Shown here piece by piece: positions 1 to 5,882 of a stretch of 6,964 nt of DNA (positions within the stretch are counted from its first letter, which is position 1; every line of letters begins with the position of its first letter). A program made the translations under genes and the position numbers. The notes under the pieces were generated by a model, which worked only from the letters and a program-made list of their open reading frames with translations, was not told where the DNA came from and made no database searches. The DNA is taken from assembly GCA_027066725.1 (NCBI GenBank), contig JAMONC010000310.1:1-6964 (forward strand), given 5' to 3'. Source of the stretch: Desulfobacterales bacterium (GTDB lineage: Bacteria > Desulfobacterota > Dissulfuribacteria > Dissulfuribacterales > JAMONC01).

Positions 1-3
1 TTT

Positions 4-8
4 GGAGG
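4..8 (+). promoter_or_regulatory. Ribosome binding site of the mtaD-like gene
   Basis: GGAGG lies 8 nt before the ATG at 17, which supports that start codon. Only 16 bases precede the gene here, so its promoter and any upstream operon partners are outside the window. Confidence 0.8.
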
Positions 9-16
9 ATTTATAG

Positions 17-1321
17 ATGTCTAAGAAAAAGATTTCACTTTTGATAAAGGCAAGATATATAATCACAGACCCATCTGTTGAGCCTGTAGAAAATGAAGCG
101 GTTGCAGTTGATAAAGATAAGATAATTGAGATTGGTCCTGCTAATAAGCTTCTTGAAAGATATGAACCTCTTAAGATTTTAGATAGAACAAATGCCCTTT
201 TGATGCCAGGGCTTATAAATGCCCATACACATGTTCCAATGACTCTTTTTAGAGGACTTGCCGATGATCTTCCTCTAAAAAAGTGGTTAGAAGAATACAT
301 ATTTCCAGCAGAGAGCAAACTTACGCCAGAAAAGGTGGCATTGGGTACAGAGCTTGCCTGTGCAGAGATGATAAGAAGTGGTACGACCTCTTTTGTTGAC
401 ATGTATATATTTGAAGACCATGTTGCAGAAGTGGTTGATAAAGTTGGGCTTAGGGCATGGATAGGTGAGGGGCTTTTTGATTTTCCAACCCCTGCTTTTC
501 CATCTGGTTATGAGGCACTAAATGAGACAAAAAGGCTATATGATAAATGGAGGGATCATCCGAGGATCACAGTTACGGTTACACCTCATACACCATATAC
601 ATGTGATGAAGAACTCTTAAAAGCAGCTATAAAACATGCAGAGGATAATGGTTTAATTTTACATATTCATGTATCTGAAACTCAGTGGGAATTTAATGAG
701 ATAAAATTTAAAAGAGGGCTAACTCCTGTTCAATATCTTGAAACATTAGGATTATTACGTGATAATTCCATCTTTGCTCACTGTGTTGTTTTAGAAGAGC
801 AAGATATAGAATTACTATATAGGCATAAGGTAAAGGTTGCACATTGTCCGGAGAGCAATCTAAAACTTGCTTCAGGAATTGCTCCAATAAAGGAACTGCT
901 TTTAAAGGGAGTAGATATATTCTTAGGTACAGATGGAGCTGCGAGTAACAATGACTTAGATATGTTTGGTGAGATGGATGTAGCTGCAAAACTTCAAAAA
1001 GGAATTAGTAATGACCCTACTGTATTACCTGCAGCTAAGGTATTAGAAATGGCAACATCTGGTGCTGCAAAATGTTTAGGAAGAGATGATCTAGGTACTA
1101 TTACTCCTGGATCCCTGGCAGATATTATTACTGTAGAGTTGGATAAACCTCATTTATTCCCATGTCATAATCCTATCTCCCTTATAGTTTATTCTGTATC
1201 AAAATCTGATGTAAGGGATGTAATTGTAGGTGGCCGTATATTAATGGAAGATAAAAAGCTTGTTACTATAAATGAAGAGGATTTATTCGAACGAGTTAGT
1301 AGAATACTTCCTAAGTTATAA
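17..1321 (+). CDS. mtaD: 5'-methylthioadenosine/S-adenosylhomocysteine deaminase (amidohydrolase)
   Basis: This 434-residue protein is a full-length member of the amidohydrolase superfamily, MTA/SAH deaminase branch. Known members deaminate 5'-methylthioadenosine and S-adenosylhomocysteine, and often 5'-deoxyadenosine, to the inosine forms in the cytoplasm, recycling by-products of SAM use. Visible motifs are the metal-binding NAHTH (H70, H72), HIHVSE (H218 as metal ligand, E221 as catalytic acid/base), FAHC (H255), AHCPESNLKL (275-284) and GTDGAASNN with D306. The N- and C-terminal beta-sandwich segments are present: LMPGLINAH near 62-70, then PGSLADI near 364-370 and a VGGR near 404-407. 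The start is set by GGAGG 8 nt upstream. The next gene follows after 24 nt, so the two are probably cotranscribed. Related enzymes with this fold (chlorohydrolases such as atrazine or guanine deaminases) cannot be fully excluded, but the motif set favours MTA/SAH deaminase. Confidence 0.88.
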   Translation: MSKKKISLLIKARYIITDPSVEPVENEAVAVDKDKIIEIGPANKLLERYEPLKILDRTNALLMPGLINAHTHVPMTLFRGLADDLPLKKWLEEYIFPAESKLTPEKVALGTELACAEMIRSGTTSFVDMYIFEDHVAEVVDKVGLRAWIGEGLFDFPTPAFPSGYEALNETKRLYDKWRDHPRITVTVTPHTPYTCDEELLKAAIKHAEDNGLILHIHVSETQWEFNEIKFKRGLTPVQYLETLGLLRDNSIFAHCVVLEEQDIELLYRHKVKVAHCPESNLKLASGIAPIKELLLKGVDIFLGTDGAASNNDLDMFGEMDVAAKLQKGISNDPTVLPAAKVLEMATSGAAKCLGRDDLGTITPGSLADIITVELDKPHLFPCHNPISLIVYSVSKSDVRDVIVGGRILMEDKKLVTINEEDLFERVSRILPKL

Positions 1322-1345
1322 TTTTAAAAGGAGTTTTTAAAATAT

Positions 1346-2035
1346 ATGTTTTGTAGCAGTAAGACAAAGCCTGATCATCCCTATGTGCTTGAAACATTAA
1401 GTGCTCAAGAGTCCTGGCGAATGTTTAGAATATTAGCTGAGTTTGTAGAGGGATTTGAGACACTTTGCCAGGTATATCCAGCAGTAACAATATTTGGTTC
1501 AGCCAGAGTGGAGCCAAGCTCTAAAGTATATCAAGATGCTTATAAGATAGGGAAAGGGCTTGCACGGGCAGGTTTTTCTATTGTAACAGGAGGTGGTCCT
1601 GGTGTAATGGAGGCCGCTAATAAAGGGTGTTTTGAAGCAGGAGGGCTTTCTGCAGGTCTTAATATAAAGCTTCCTCATGAACAATCTTTAAATCCTTATA
1701 CTAATTTACATGTAGAGTTTAGGTATTTTTTTGTTCGCAAGGTAATGCTCATTCGTTATGCTGTAGCCATTGTATGTATGCCAGGTGGTTTTGGTACATT
1801 AGATGAATTTTTTGAGACTATAACGCTTATTCAGACCAAAAAAATAAAGCCTATTCCAATTATCTTAGTAAACAATGACTATTGGAAAGGATTGATTGAT
1901 TGGATTTCTGAAACATTATTAAGAAATAAAGCAATAAGTAAGGAAGATCTTTCTATATTTCACATTGTTGATGATCCTGAACAGGTTATTGAGACAATAA
2001 GACTAACCGCTCCTGTTGAAAGAGATAGTTATTAA
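1346..2035 (+). CDS. LOG family protein (TIGR00730-type Rossmann-fold nucleotide phosphoribohydrolase)
   Basis: This 229-residue cytoplasmic protein has the two signatures of the LOG/'lysine decarboxylase-like' family: GGGPGVMEAANKG at 82-94 and PGGFGTLDE at 146-154. The conserved FVRK at 129-132 lies between them. Plant and bacterial LOG enzymes hydrolyse cytokinin riboside 5'-monophosphates or AMP-like nucleotides to the free base and ribose 5-phosphate, and the second motif carries the catalytic acid. The 45-residue N-terminal extension (SWRMFRILAEFVEGFETL region) belongs to the longer bacterial subgroup, so the gene looks complete. GGAG at 1330-1333 is 12 nt from the ATG, slightly long. 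The 24-nt gap after the mtaD-like gene suggests an operon, and both products process adenine nucleosides or nucleotides. True lysine decarboxylase activity is not expected despite the old family name. The physiological substrate is unknown. Confidence 0.85.
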   Translation: MFCSSKTKPDHPYVLETLSAQESWRMFRILAEFVEGFETLCQVYPAVTIFGSARVEPSSKVYQDAYKIGKGLARAGFSIVTGGGPGVMEAANKGCFEAGGLSAGLNIKLPHEQSLNPYTNLHVEFRYFFVRKVMLIRYAVAIVCMPGGFGTLDEFFETITLIQTKKIKPIPIILVNNDYWKGLIDWISETLLRNKAISKEDLSIFHIVDDPEQVIETIRLTAPVERDSY

Positions 2036-2043
2036 TTTTTCCC

Positions 2044-2071
2044 TTGACATTTCAGAGGCTTAAGGTATTTT
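2044..2071 (+). promoter_or_regulatory. Predicted sigma-70 promoter of tRNA-Gln
   Basis: A perfect -35 box TTGACA (2044-2049) is followed after 16 bp by TATTTT (2066-2071). This predicts a transcript starting near 2078, just ahead of the tRNA 5' end at 2087. No terminator lies between the LOG gene and this site, so read-through from upstream is also possible. Confidence 0.6.
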
Positions 2072-2086
2072 TTGGTTTACATTAGC

Positions 2087-2160
2087 TGGGGGATCGTCTA
2101 ACGGCAGGACAGCAGACTCTGGATCTGCTTATCTAGGTTCGAATCCTAGTCCCCCAGCCA
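2087..2160 (+). tRNA. tRNA-Gln (anticodon CUG)
   Basis: This is a complete 74-nt cloverleaf with encoded CCA. The acceptor arms TGGGGGA (2087-2093) and TCCCCCA (2150-2156) pair fully. They are followed by discriminator G and CCA. The anticodon stem GCAGA/TCTGC encloses the loop CTCTGGA, giving CUG, which reads CAG glutamine codons. The T arm CTAGG-TTCGAAT-CCTAG is canonical. The weak U1-A72 pair and G73 are known identity elements of bacterial tRNA-Gln and agree with the anticodon. No hairpin terminator is visible before the ANTAR gene that begins 29 nt later, so processing from a longer transcript is plausible. Confidence 0.95.
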
Positions 2161-2189
2161 ATTTTTTTAGGGGTTAAGGTACGCTAAAA

Positions 2190-2945
2190 GTGAGTATCAA
2201 TCTGTCTTTCACAGATCAATCCCATTTAATGAATAGAGATTTTATTATCTGTTCTGATGATTCCCAAAAAGATCGCTCTTTTAATTCTTCTAATAATTCT
2301 TCCAAGCCTTCGGGGAAGGATAGTGAAAAATCCTCTTCAGAAGAAGGTAAAACCTTATCATCCTTAAGAACTATTCTTATTGTTGAAGATGATCTATTTT
2401 TTGCTAATGAAGTGCGTCGTAGTCTTACTGAAAATGGCTATAAAGTAATAGGTATTGCTCGCAATGGATTAGAGGCTGTAGAGTTTGCTAATAGATTTGA
2501 GCCTGATCTGATTTTAATGGATATTAGGATGCCTAAACTAGATGGTATAGAGGCAGCTAAAAAGATTAATAGAGATAGAAAATGTGTAATTCCTGTTGTC
2601 TTAATTACTGCTCATTCGGATAGGAATGATATTAAAAAAACTAAGAACGCTGGTATATTAGGTTATTTAGTAAAGCCTGTCTCTATTGATGATATAATTC
2701 CTGCCGTAGAGACCGCCTATTGTACTGCCCAAGATTTTAACTCTATGAAGAATCATGTTCTAAATCTAGAAGAACAACTAAAAGAGAGAAAAATAATTGA
2801 AAGGGCTAAAGACATTCTTGTCAAAAAAAAGGGTATAGACGGTGACGAAGCAATGCGTATTATGCAAAAAGCAAGTAGAAGACAGCATATAAAATTAAAA
2901 GACTTAGCAAAAGCAATAGTTTCTTCTATAGATATTATTAAGTAA
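2190..2945 (+). CDS. ANTAR-domain response regulator (RNA-binding antiterminator)
   Basis: This 251-residue protein has three parts. Residues 1-58 are a polar, Ser/Asn/Lys-rich and probably disordered extension. Residues 60-178 form a receiver domain with acidic pocket E66-D67-D68, phosphoacceptor D111 (LILMDIRMPKLDG), T140 and K162 (LVKP). Residues 191-247 form a helical ANTAR domain (ERAKDILVKKKGIDGDEA, then a second helix pair). ANTAR regulators such as AmiR, NasR and EutV bind dual hexaloop hairpins in leader RNA and prevent termination; here phosphorylation would gate binding. The start is GTG: AAGG upstream at about 9-10 nt supports it, while the internal ATG at 2229 has no ribosome site. 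No histidine kinase or target hairpin pair is visible nearby. The short distance to tRNA-Gln suggests read-through expression. The 3' end overlaps the convergent activator gene by 8 bp. Confidence 0.9.
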   Translation: MSINLSFTDQSHLMNRDFIICSDDSQKDRSFNSSNNSSKPSGKDSEKSSSEEGKTLSSLRTILIVEDDLFFANEVRRSLTENGYKVIGIARNGLEAVEFANRFEPDLILMDIRMPKLDGIEAAKKINRDRKCVIPVVLITAHSDRNDIKKTKNAGILGYLVKPVSIDDIIPAVETAYCTAQDFNSMKNHVLNLEEQLKERKIIERAKDILVKKKGIDGDEAMRIMQKASRRQHIKLKDLAKAIVSSIDIIK

Positions 2946-3963
2946 TAACTTGAGAAGAAAATGTATATATAAATATAAATTCTAGTCCATAACGTGCTAT
3001 CTTATTTAATAGCCCCTGACGTGTAATACCGAGTATTTTAGCAGCCTTTGATTTATTACCTTTGGTTTTTTCCAATACTTCTTTTAACATCTTTTTTTCT
3101 AATTGTTCTATAGCTGTCTTTAATGAAATATTTTTTAAGTGGATAGAGGGGAGAGATAATGCTTTTTTGGGGTTTATATTTTTATAATTTTTAATTCTTT
3201 CTGATATTTCGTTTTCAGTAATTACAGGTTTACCGTCAGCTAATATAATGGCTTTTTCCATCTCATTTTTTAATTCTCTTACATTTCCTGGCCAGTCAAA
3301 TTCTAAAAGCATAGATTCAACATTTTTCTCTAATTTAGGTTTGATTGTATTTAATTCCTTAGAATATGTTGATAAAAAATAATCTGCTAAGGGAAGAATA
3401 TCTTCTTTTCTTTCTCTTAGAGGTGGTATTGTAATTTGAAATACATTTAATCTATAGAAGAGATCTTTTCTGAAATTTCCTTTTAAGACCTCTTCTTCTA
3501 ACTTTTTATTGGTTGAGGCAATAATTCTTACTCTAATTTTTTTATATTGATTAGAACCTATTGGCCTAAATTCACCTTCTTGTAATATCCTTAATAACTT
3601 GGGTTGTATGAAAAGAGGAATTTCTCCTATTTCATCTAAAAATATAGTTCCACCATTAGCTATTTCAAATATCCCTTTTTTTTCGTTTATCGCACCAGTA
3701 AAGGAGCCTTTTTTATGTCCGAACCATTCGCTTTCAACTAGGTTGTTAGGTAGTGCACCACAGTTTTCTATAATAAAAGGTTGATCTTTTAATTGGCTAT
3801 TTTCATAAATATATCTCGCAATAAGTTCTTTACCTGTACCTGTTTCCCCTTGAATTAAAACTGTAGCATTAGTTTGAGCTATTTTTTTTATAAGTTTTAA
3901 CAATTTTACCATAGAATAACTTTTAGCAATAATTTTATGTTTATACAGGTGATTATAATTCAT
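2938..3963 (-). CDS. Sigma-54-dependent transcriptional activator, AAA+ plus Fis-type HTH, no sensory domain
   Basis: This 341-residue protein is a bacterial enhancer-binding protein. The AAA+ domain starts almost at the N terminus and contains Walker A GETGTGKE (39-46), the sigma-54 contact loop GSFTGA (86-91, the A-to-S variant of GAFTGA), Walker B GGTIFLDE (104-111), sensor I near IASTN (148-152), the LFYRLNVF and PLRERKEDI motifs, and FDWPGNVREL (222-231). A Fis-like HTH follows (about 298-327: GNKSKAAKILGITRQGLLNKI). A short hydrophobic tail of about 14 residues ends the protein. There is no receiver, GAF or PAS domain, as in PspF, so activity must be controlled by a partner protein or by expression. 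AAGGGG seven nt before the ATG supports the start. It is divergent from the C1 peptidase, whose promoter has a -24/-12 element, so the peptidase is the likely target. Confidence 0.9.
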   Translation of the reverse strand: MNYNHLYKHKIIAKSYSMVKLLKLIKKIAQTNATVLIQGETGTGKELIARYIYENSQLKDQPFIIENCGALPNNLVESEWFGHKKGSFTGAINEKKGIFEIANGGTIFLDEIGEIPLFIQPKLLRILQEGEFRPIGSNQYKKIRVRIIASTNKKLEEEVLKGNFRKDLFYRLNVFQITIPPLRERKEDILPLADYFLSTYSKELNTIKPKLEKNVESMLLEFDWPGNVRELKNEMEKAIILADGKPVITENEISERIKNYKNINPKKALSLPSIHLKNISLKTAIEQLEKKMLKEVLEKTKGNKSKAAKILGITRQGLLNKIARYGLEFIFIYTFSSQVIT

Positions 3964-3969
3964 TATGAA

Positions 3970-3975
3970 CCCCTT
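3970..3975 (-). promoter_or_regulatory. Ribosome binding site of the sigma-54 activator
   Basis: On the minus strand AAGGGG sits 6 nt upstream of the ATG at 3963-3961. It supports a start that leaves no room for an N-terminal sensory domain; the leader upstream is very AT-rich. Confidence 0.65.
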
Positions 3976-3976
3976 A

Positions 3977-4065
3977 GACTAACTATCTAGGAAAAGAAAT
4001 AAGGACAGATATAAAATAAGATTTTCTCTTTTTATATTTTTTTAAAGTTAGATTAGATAGTTGTC
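3977..4065. repeat. Inverted repeat pair TAGATAGTT / AACTATCTA flanking the activator leader
   Basis: AACTATCTA at 3981-3989 is repeated as its exact reverse complement TAGATAGTT at 4054-4062. With one extra base, the match extends to TAGATAGTT(A)GTC, 12 of 13 positions. The copies are 64 bp apart, one next to the activator's ribosome site and one over its predicted -35 region. They could be operator half-sites for looping, or the arms of a leader RNA stem. In such AT-rich DNA a chance match of this length is possible. Confidence 0.35.
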
Positions 4066-4067
4066 AA
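4039..4067 (-). promoter_or_regulatory. Predicted sigma-70 promoter of the activator gene
   Basis: Read on the minus strand, a consensus -35 TTGACA (4067-4062) is followed by a 17-bp spacer and a weak -10 TAAAAA (4044-4039). Transcription would begin near 4032, giving a leader of about 70 nt. The -35 box overlaps the upstream candidate TGT-N11-ACA site, so the activator could affect its own expression. Confidence 0.45.
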
Positions 4068-4078
4068 GTTAATTTACA
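4062..4078. promoter_or_regulatory. Second, degenerate TGT-N11-ACA activator site (candidate)
   Basis: TGTCAAGTTAATTTACA has the same TGT-N11-ACA frame and 17-bp length as the perfect dyad downstream and shares 10 of 17 bases with it. The two centres are 34 bp apart, close to three helical turns. It is about 132 bp upstream of the predicted sigma-54 start. The interior symmetry is poor, so confidence is low without footprinting. Confidence 0.35.
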
Positions 4079-4095
4079 GTTAGATATGAATATAC

Positions 4096-4112
4096 TGTCT
4101 ATAAAATAGACA
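4096..4112. promoter_or_regulatory. Perfect 17-bp dyad, candidate enhancer (UAS) for the sigma-54 activator
   Basis: TGTCTAT (4096-4102) and ATAGACA (4106-4112) are exact inverted repeats separated by AAA. Dimeric Fis-type HTHs of enhancer-binding proteins bind dyads of this size; NifA sites, for example, are TGT-N10-ACA. The centre at 4104 is about 98 bp upstream of the predicted sigma-54 transcription start, within the usual range for enhancer sites. Confidence 0.6.
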
Positions 4113-4175
4113 ATTTTTATGTTAGTTATGAATTAATTATCTAAAATATGCTGTAATATTAAAGAGTTATATCTA

Positions 4176-4191
4176 TGGCATAATTTTAGCA
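4176..4191 (+). promoter_or_regulatory. Sigma-54 (-24/-12) promoter of the C1 peptidase
   Basis: The sequence TGGCATAATTTTAGCA matches the TGGCAC-R-N4-TTGC-W consensus at 8 of 10 fixed positions. The essential GG (4177-4178) and GC (4189-4190) are separated by exactly 10 bp. The predicted start is near 4202, giving a leader of about 67 nt before the peptidase ATG. The divergent gene encodes a sigma-54 activator, and a perfect dyad lies about 98 bp upstream, which together make the call convincing. Confidence 0.75.
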
Positions 4192-4200
4192 ATAAAATTA

Positions 4201-4219
4201 TAAAAACTTTAAGTTTTTA
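4201..4219 (+). repeat. Palindrome at the predicted transcription start of the peptidase
   Basis: TAAAAACTT and AAGTTTTTA are perfect 9-bp inverted arms around a single T. The palindrome begins at the predicted sigma-54 start. With only one base between the arms it is more likely a DNA operator or a chance A/T palindrome than a stable RNA hairpin, although a shorter stem with a larger loop could protect the 5' end of the transcript. Confidence 0.4.
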
Positions 4220-4255
4220 TTGTTAACTTTACTTCCTAACTCAAAACCAACATAT

Positions 4256-4262
4256 AAGGAGG
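4256..4262 (+). promoter_or_regulatory. Ribosome binding site of the C1 peptidase
   Basis: AAGGAGG, a near-perfect anti-16S match, lies 6 nt before the ATG at 4269. It fixes the start of the peptidase and implies efficient translation once the promoter is activated. Confidence 0.85.
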
Positions 4263-4268
4263 GTCTTT

Positions 4269-5189
4269 ATGAATCAATTATACGAAGAGGTCTTATTACA
4301 AGAAACCAACGAGTATGTAGGCACAGGTTGGATTCCACCTTTACCAGATTTAAGGGATTATACTTTAGATACACCTGTAATTTTGGAAATGATACAAAAG
4401 TTAAATATAAGTTTGGATGAATCTGCTCCACAAGGATTGCCCACAAAAGTAGATTTAAGACCGTGGTGTTCTCCAATAGAAAATCAAGGAAGACTCGGTT
4501 CTTGTACTGCAAATGCTGCAGCAGGAGTTGTGGAATATTATGAAATAAGAGCATTTCATAAGTACATAGATGCCTCAAGACTGTTTATATATAAAACTAC
4601 TAGAGACTTAATGGGAGTAAAAGGAGATACTGGAGCATGGTTAAGAACTACAATGGGTGCATTAGTACTTTGTGGAGTTCCACCAGAAAAATATTGGCCT
4701 TATACAGATAAAAAACCTGATTTTGATAAAGAGCCACCAGCTTTTGTTTATGCAGTAGCAGATAACTATGAGGCATTGAGATATTTTTGTTATGATCCAA
4801 TAGGAAGGAATATATCTCCTACAACTGTTCTTAGATGGGTAAAGATACTTCTAGCTGCTGGTGTACCATCTATGTTTGGATTTTTTGGTTTTCCTTCTTT
4901 TAACTACACTAATGTAAAGGGTGGTATTCCATTTCCATGTCCTGGAGAAAGAGCAATATGGGGACATGCAATAGTGGCAGTAGGTTATGATGATAATATT
5001 AAGATTACTAATACAAAGTGTAACAAAACTACTACAGGTGCTTTGTTAATCAGAAATTCATGGGGGACTGGCTGGGGTGACCATGGATATGGATGGCTTC
5101 CATATGACTATGTGCTTTATAGATATGCAAGAGATTTTTGGTCTATATTAAAAATGGAGTGGGTGGATACTGGTCAATTTGGCTTATAA
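4269..5189 (+). CDS. Papain-family (C1) cysteine peptidase, cytoplasmic
   Basis: This 306-residue protein is a C1 peptidase with a complete active site: oxyanion Q73 and nucleophile C79 in ENQGRLGSCTA, H233 in WGHAIVAVGY, and N263 in RNSWGTGWGDHGYGW. The N-terminal PPLPDLRDY (23-31), the VDLR before the active site, and SRLFIY (103-108) are typical of prokaryotic stand-alone C1 peptidases. There is no signal peptide, membrane segment or long inhibitory propeptide: the first 60 residues are polar and lead straight into the catalytic domain. It is therefore probably cytoplasmic, and control would have to be at expression level or by the short N-terminal segment. It is monocistronic, preceded by a strong ribosome site, a sigma-54 promoter and an enhancer-like dyad, and followed by a hairpin terminator. 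The divergent sigma-54 activator is its likely switch. The substrate is unknown, and transglutaminase-like or hydrolase variants of the fold are possible. Confidence 0.88.
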   Translation: MNQLYEEVLLQETNEYVGTGWIPPLPDLRDYTLDTPVILEMIQKLNISLDESAPQGLPTKVDLRPWCSPIENQGRLGSCTANAAAGVVEYYEIRAFHKYIDASRLFIYKTTRDLMGVKGDTGAWLRTTMGALVLCGVPPEKYWPYTDKKPDFDKEPPAFVYAVADNYEALRYFCYDPIGRNISPTTVLRWVKILLAAGVPSMFGFFGFPSFNYTNVKGGIPFPCPGERAIWGHAIVAVGYDDNIKITNTKCNKTTTGALLIRNSWGTGWGDHGYGWLPYDYVLYRYARDFWSILKMEWVDTGQFGL

Positions 5190-5206
5190 AATTCTAGTTA
5201 GGATGT

Positions 5207-5250
5207 ATAATGAGGCTGCTAAGAATAACTTAGCAGCCTCATTATTTCTT
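5207..5250 (+). terminator. Rho-independent terminator of the C1 peptidase
   Basis: A 17-bp perfect stem (5207-5223 with 5229-5245) encloses the 5-nt loop AATAA and is followed by a T-rich run to 5250. It starts 17 nt after the peptidase stop. On the minus strand the hairpin also lies just beyond the near-KaiC gene, but no U tract follows it in that direction, so it should act mainly for the plus-strand transcript and perhaps stabilise the 3' end of the other. Confidence 0.9.
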
Positions 5251-5258
5251 TAATACAC

Positions 5259-5882
5259 TTACTTATCAGTTGTAGCCAATTTTATTTGATGGAGTAAATC
5301 TGCAGGGTTTTTTATCTCATTTGGTAGATGTTCTAAGACTGTATGTAGTGGCACATCTTTTATTGAACTTAAGTCTTTAAGTCTATTTGCTATTTCATCT
5401 TTACTAGTAGGGAATTTTAATCCTCTTATCCTCTGAAGCACCTCAATAGGCCATAAGATTCCTACTGCTTTACTAAATTCTTCATATAATTCTGCAATAA
5501 AAGGTATATGTTCATTCCCTGCTTTTATTTCTTGATATGCCCATTTGGCAAGTCCACCTGCAATATGAGTTCTGGTTTCTTCTTCACTTTCTTTTCCTAG
5601 TTCCTCTTTAATTCTTTTTTTAACAGCCTCTACATCTGCCTTAAGTGTATTTTTAACTGTCTGTTTTGTAACTCCTAGAATTTCAGCTATTTCTGATTCA
5701 GTTTTTCCATGTTCAGAAAGTACTACCATATAAGAGGCCTGAAGCAAGCTTGGTAGCCACGTTAGGTTTCTTTTATGTATAATGATATTGGGTCCTCCAA
5801 TAAGATCTATCGTTTTAAGAAATACCCTTAATGCTTCTCCTTCTATATTAGGTACCTTGATTTCTGCTTCATTTAGTATCAT
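5259..5882 (-). CDS. Helix-turn-helix regulatory protein of the near-KaiC-domain type (TIGR03879-like)
   Basis: This 207-residue protein has a central helix-turn-helix resembling sigma region 4/LuxR (about 52-82: HGKTESEIAEILGVTKQTVKNTL). An acidic/basic helical linker follows, then a segment IAGGLAKWAYQEIKAGNEH (107-125) and a helical C terminus. It resembles the 'near-KaiC' probable regulatory proteins, which are known from archaea and thermophilic bacteria and occur beside a KaiC-domain ATPase; that is how it is placed here. It is the second gene of a two-gene unit: its ATG lies 14 nt inside the upstream ATPase gene and uses the ribosome site GGGAGGAGGGGG embedded in that gene. It has no signal peptide or membrane segment. 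DNA binding is inferred from the HTH. Its target and signal are unknown, and the family assignment rests on recalled motifs and gene order. Confidence 0.72.
   Translation of the reverse strand: MILNEAEIKVPNIEGEALRVFLKTIDLIGGPNIIIHKRNLTWLPSLLQASYMVVLSEHGKTESEIAEILGVTKQTVKNTLKADVEAVKKRIKEELGKESEEETRTHIAGGLAKWAYQEIKAGNEHIPFIAELYEEFSKAVGILWPIEVLQRIRGLKFPTSKDEIANRLKDLSSIKDVPLHTVLEHLPNEIKNPADLLHQIKLATTDK

Noticed and set aside
708..989. Minus-strand open frame opposite the mtaD-like gene
   Set aside because: It lies wholly inside a gene with clear motifs, and its translation has no recognisable domain.
1499..1684. Minus-strand open frame opposite the LOG gene
   Set aside because: It is antisense to the conserved LOG motifs and has no ribosome site or family resemblance.
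2074..2086. GG...GC pair before tRNA-Gln that resembles a -24/-12 promoter
   Set aside because: The spacing is 9 bp and not the required 10, and a good sigma-70 promoter is already present.
3599..3784. Plus-strand open frame opposite the AAA+ domain
   Set aside because: It mirrors the GSFTGA and Walker B region of the real gene and has no independent support.
4220..4578. Open frames on both strands at the start of the C1 peptidase gene
   Set aside because: The strong AAGGAGG and peptidase motifs identify the real frame; the others are short and overlap it.
5207..5245. Hairpin considered as an ANTAR binding target or as a bidirectional terminator
   Set aside because: The loop is 5 nt without the paired hexaloop pattern, and no U tract follows on the minus strand, so a plus-strand terminator explains it.
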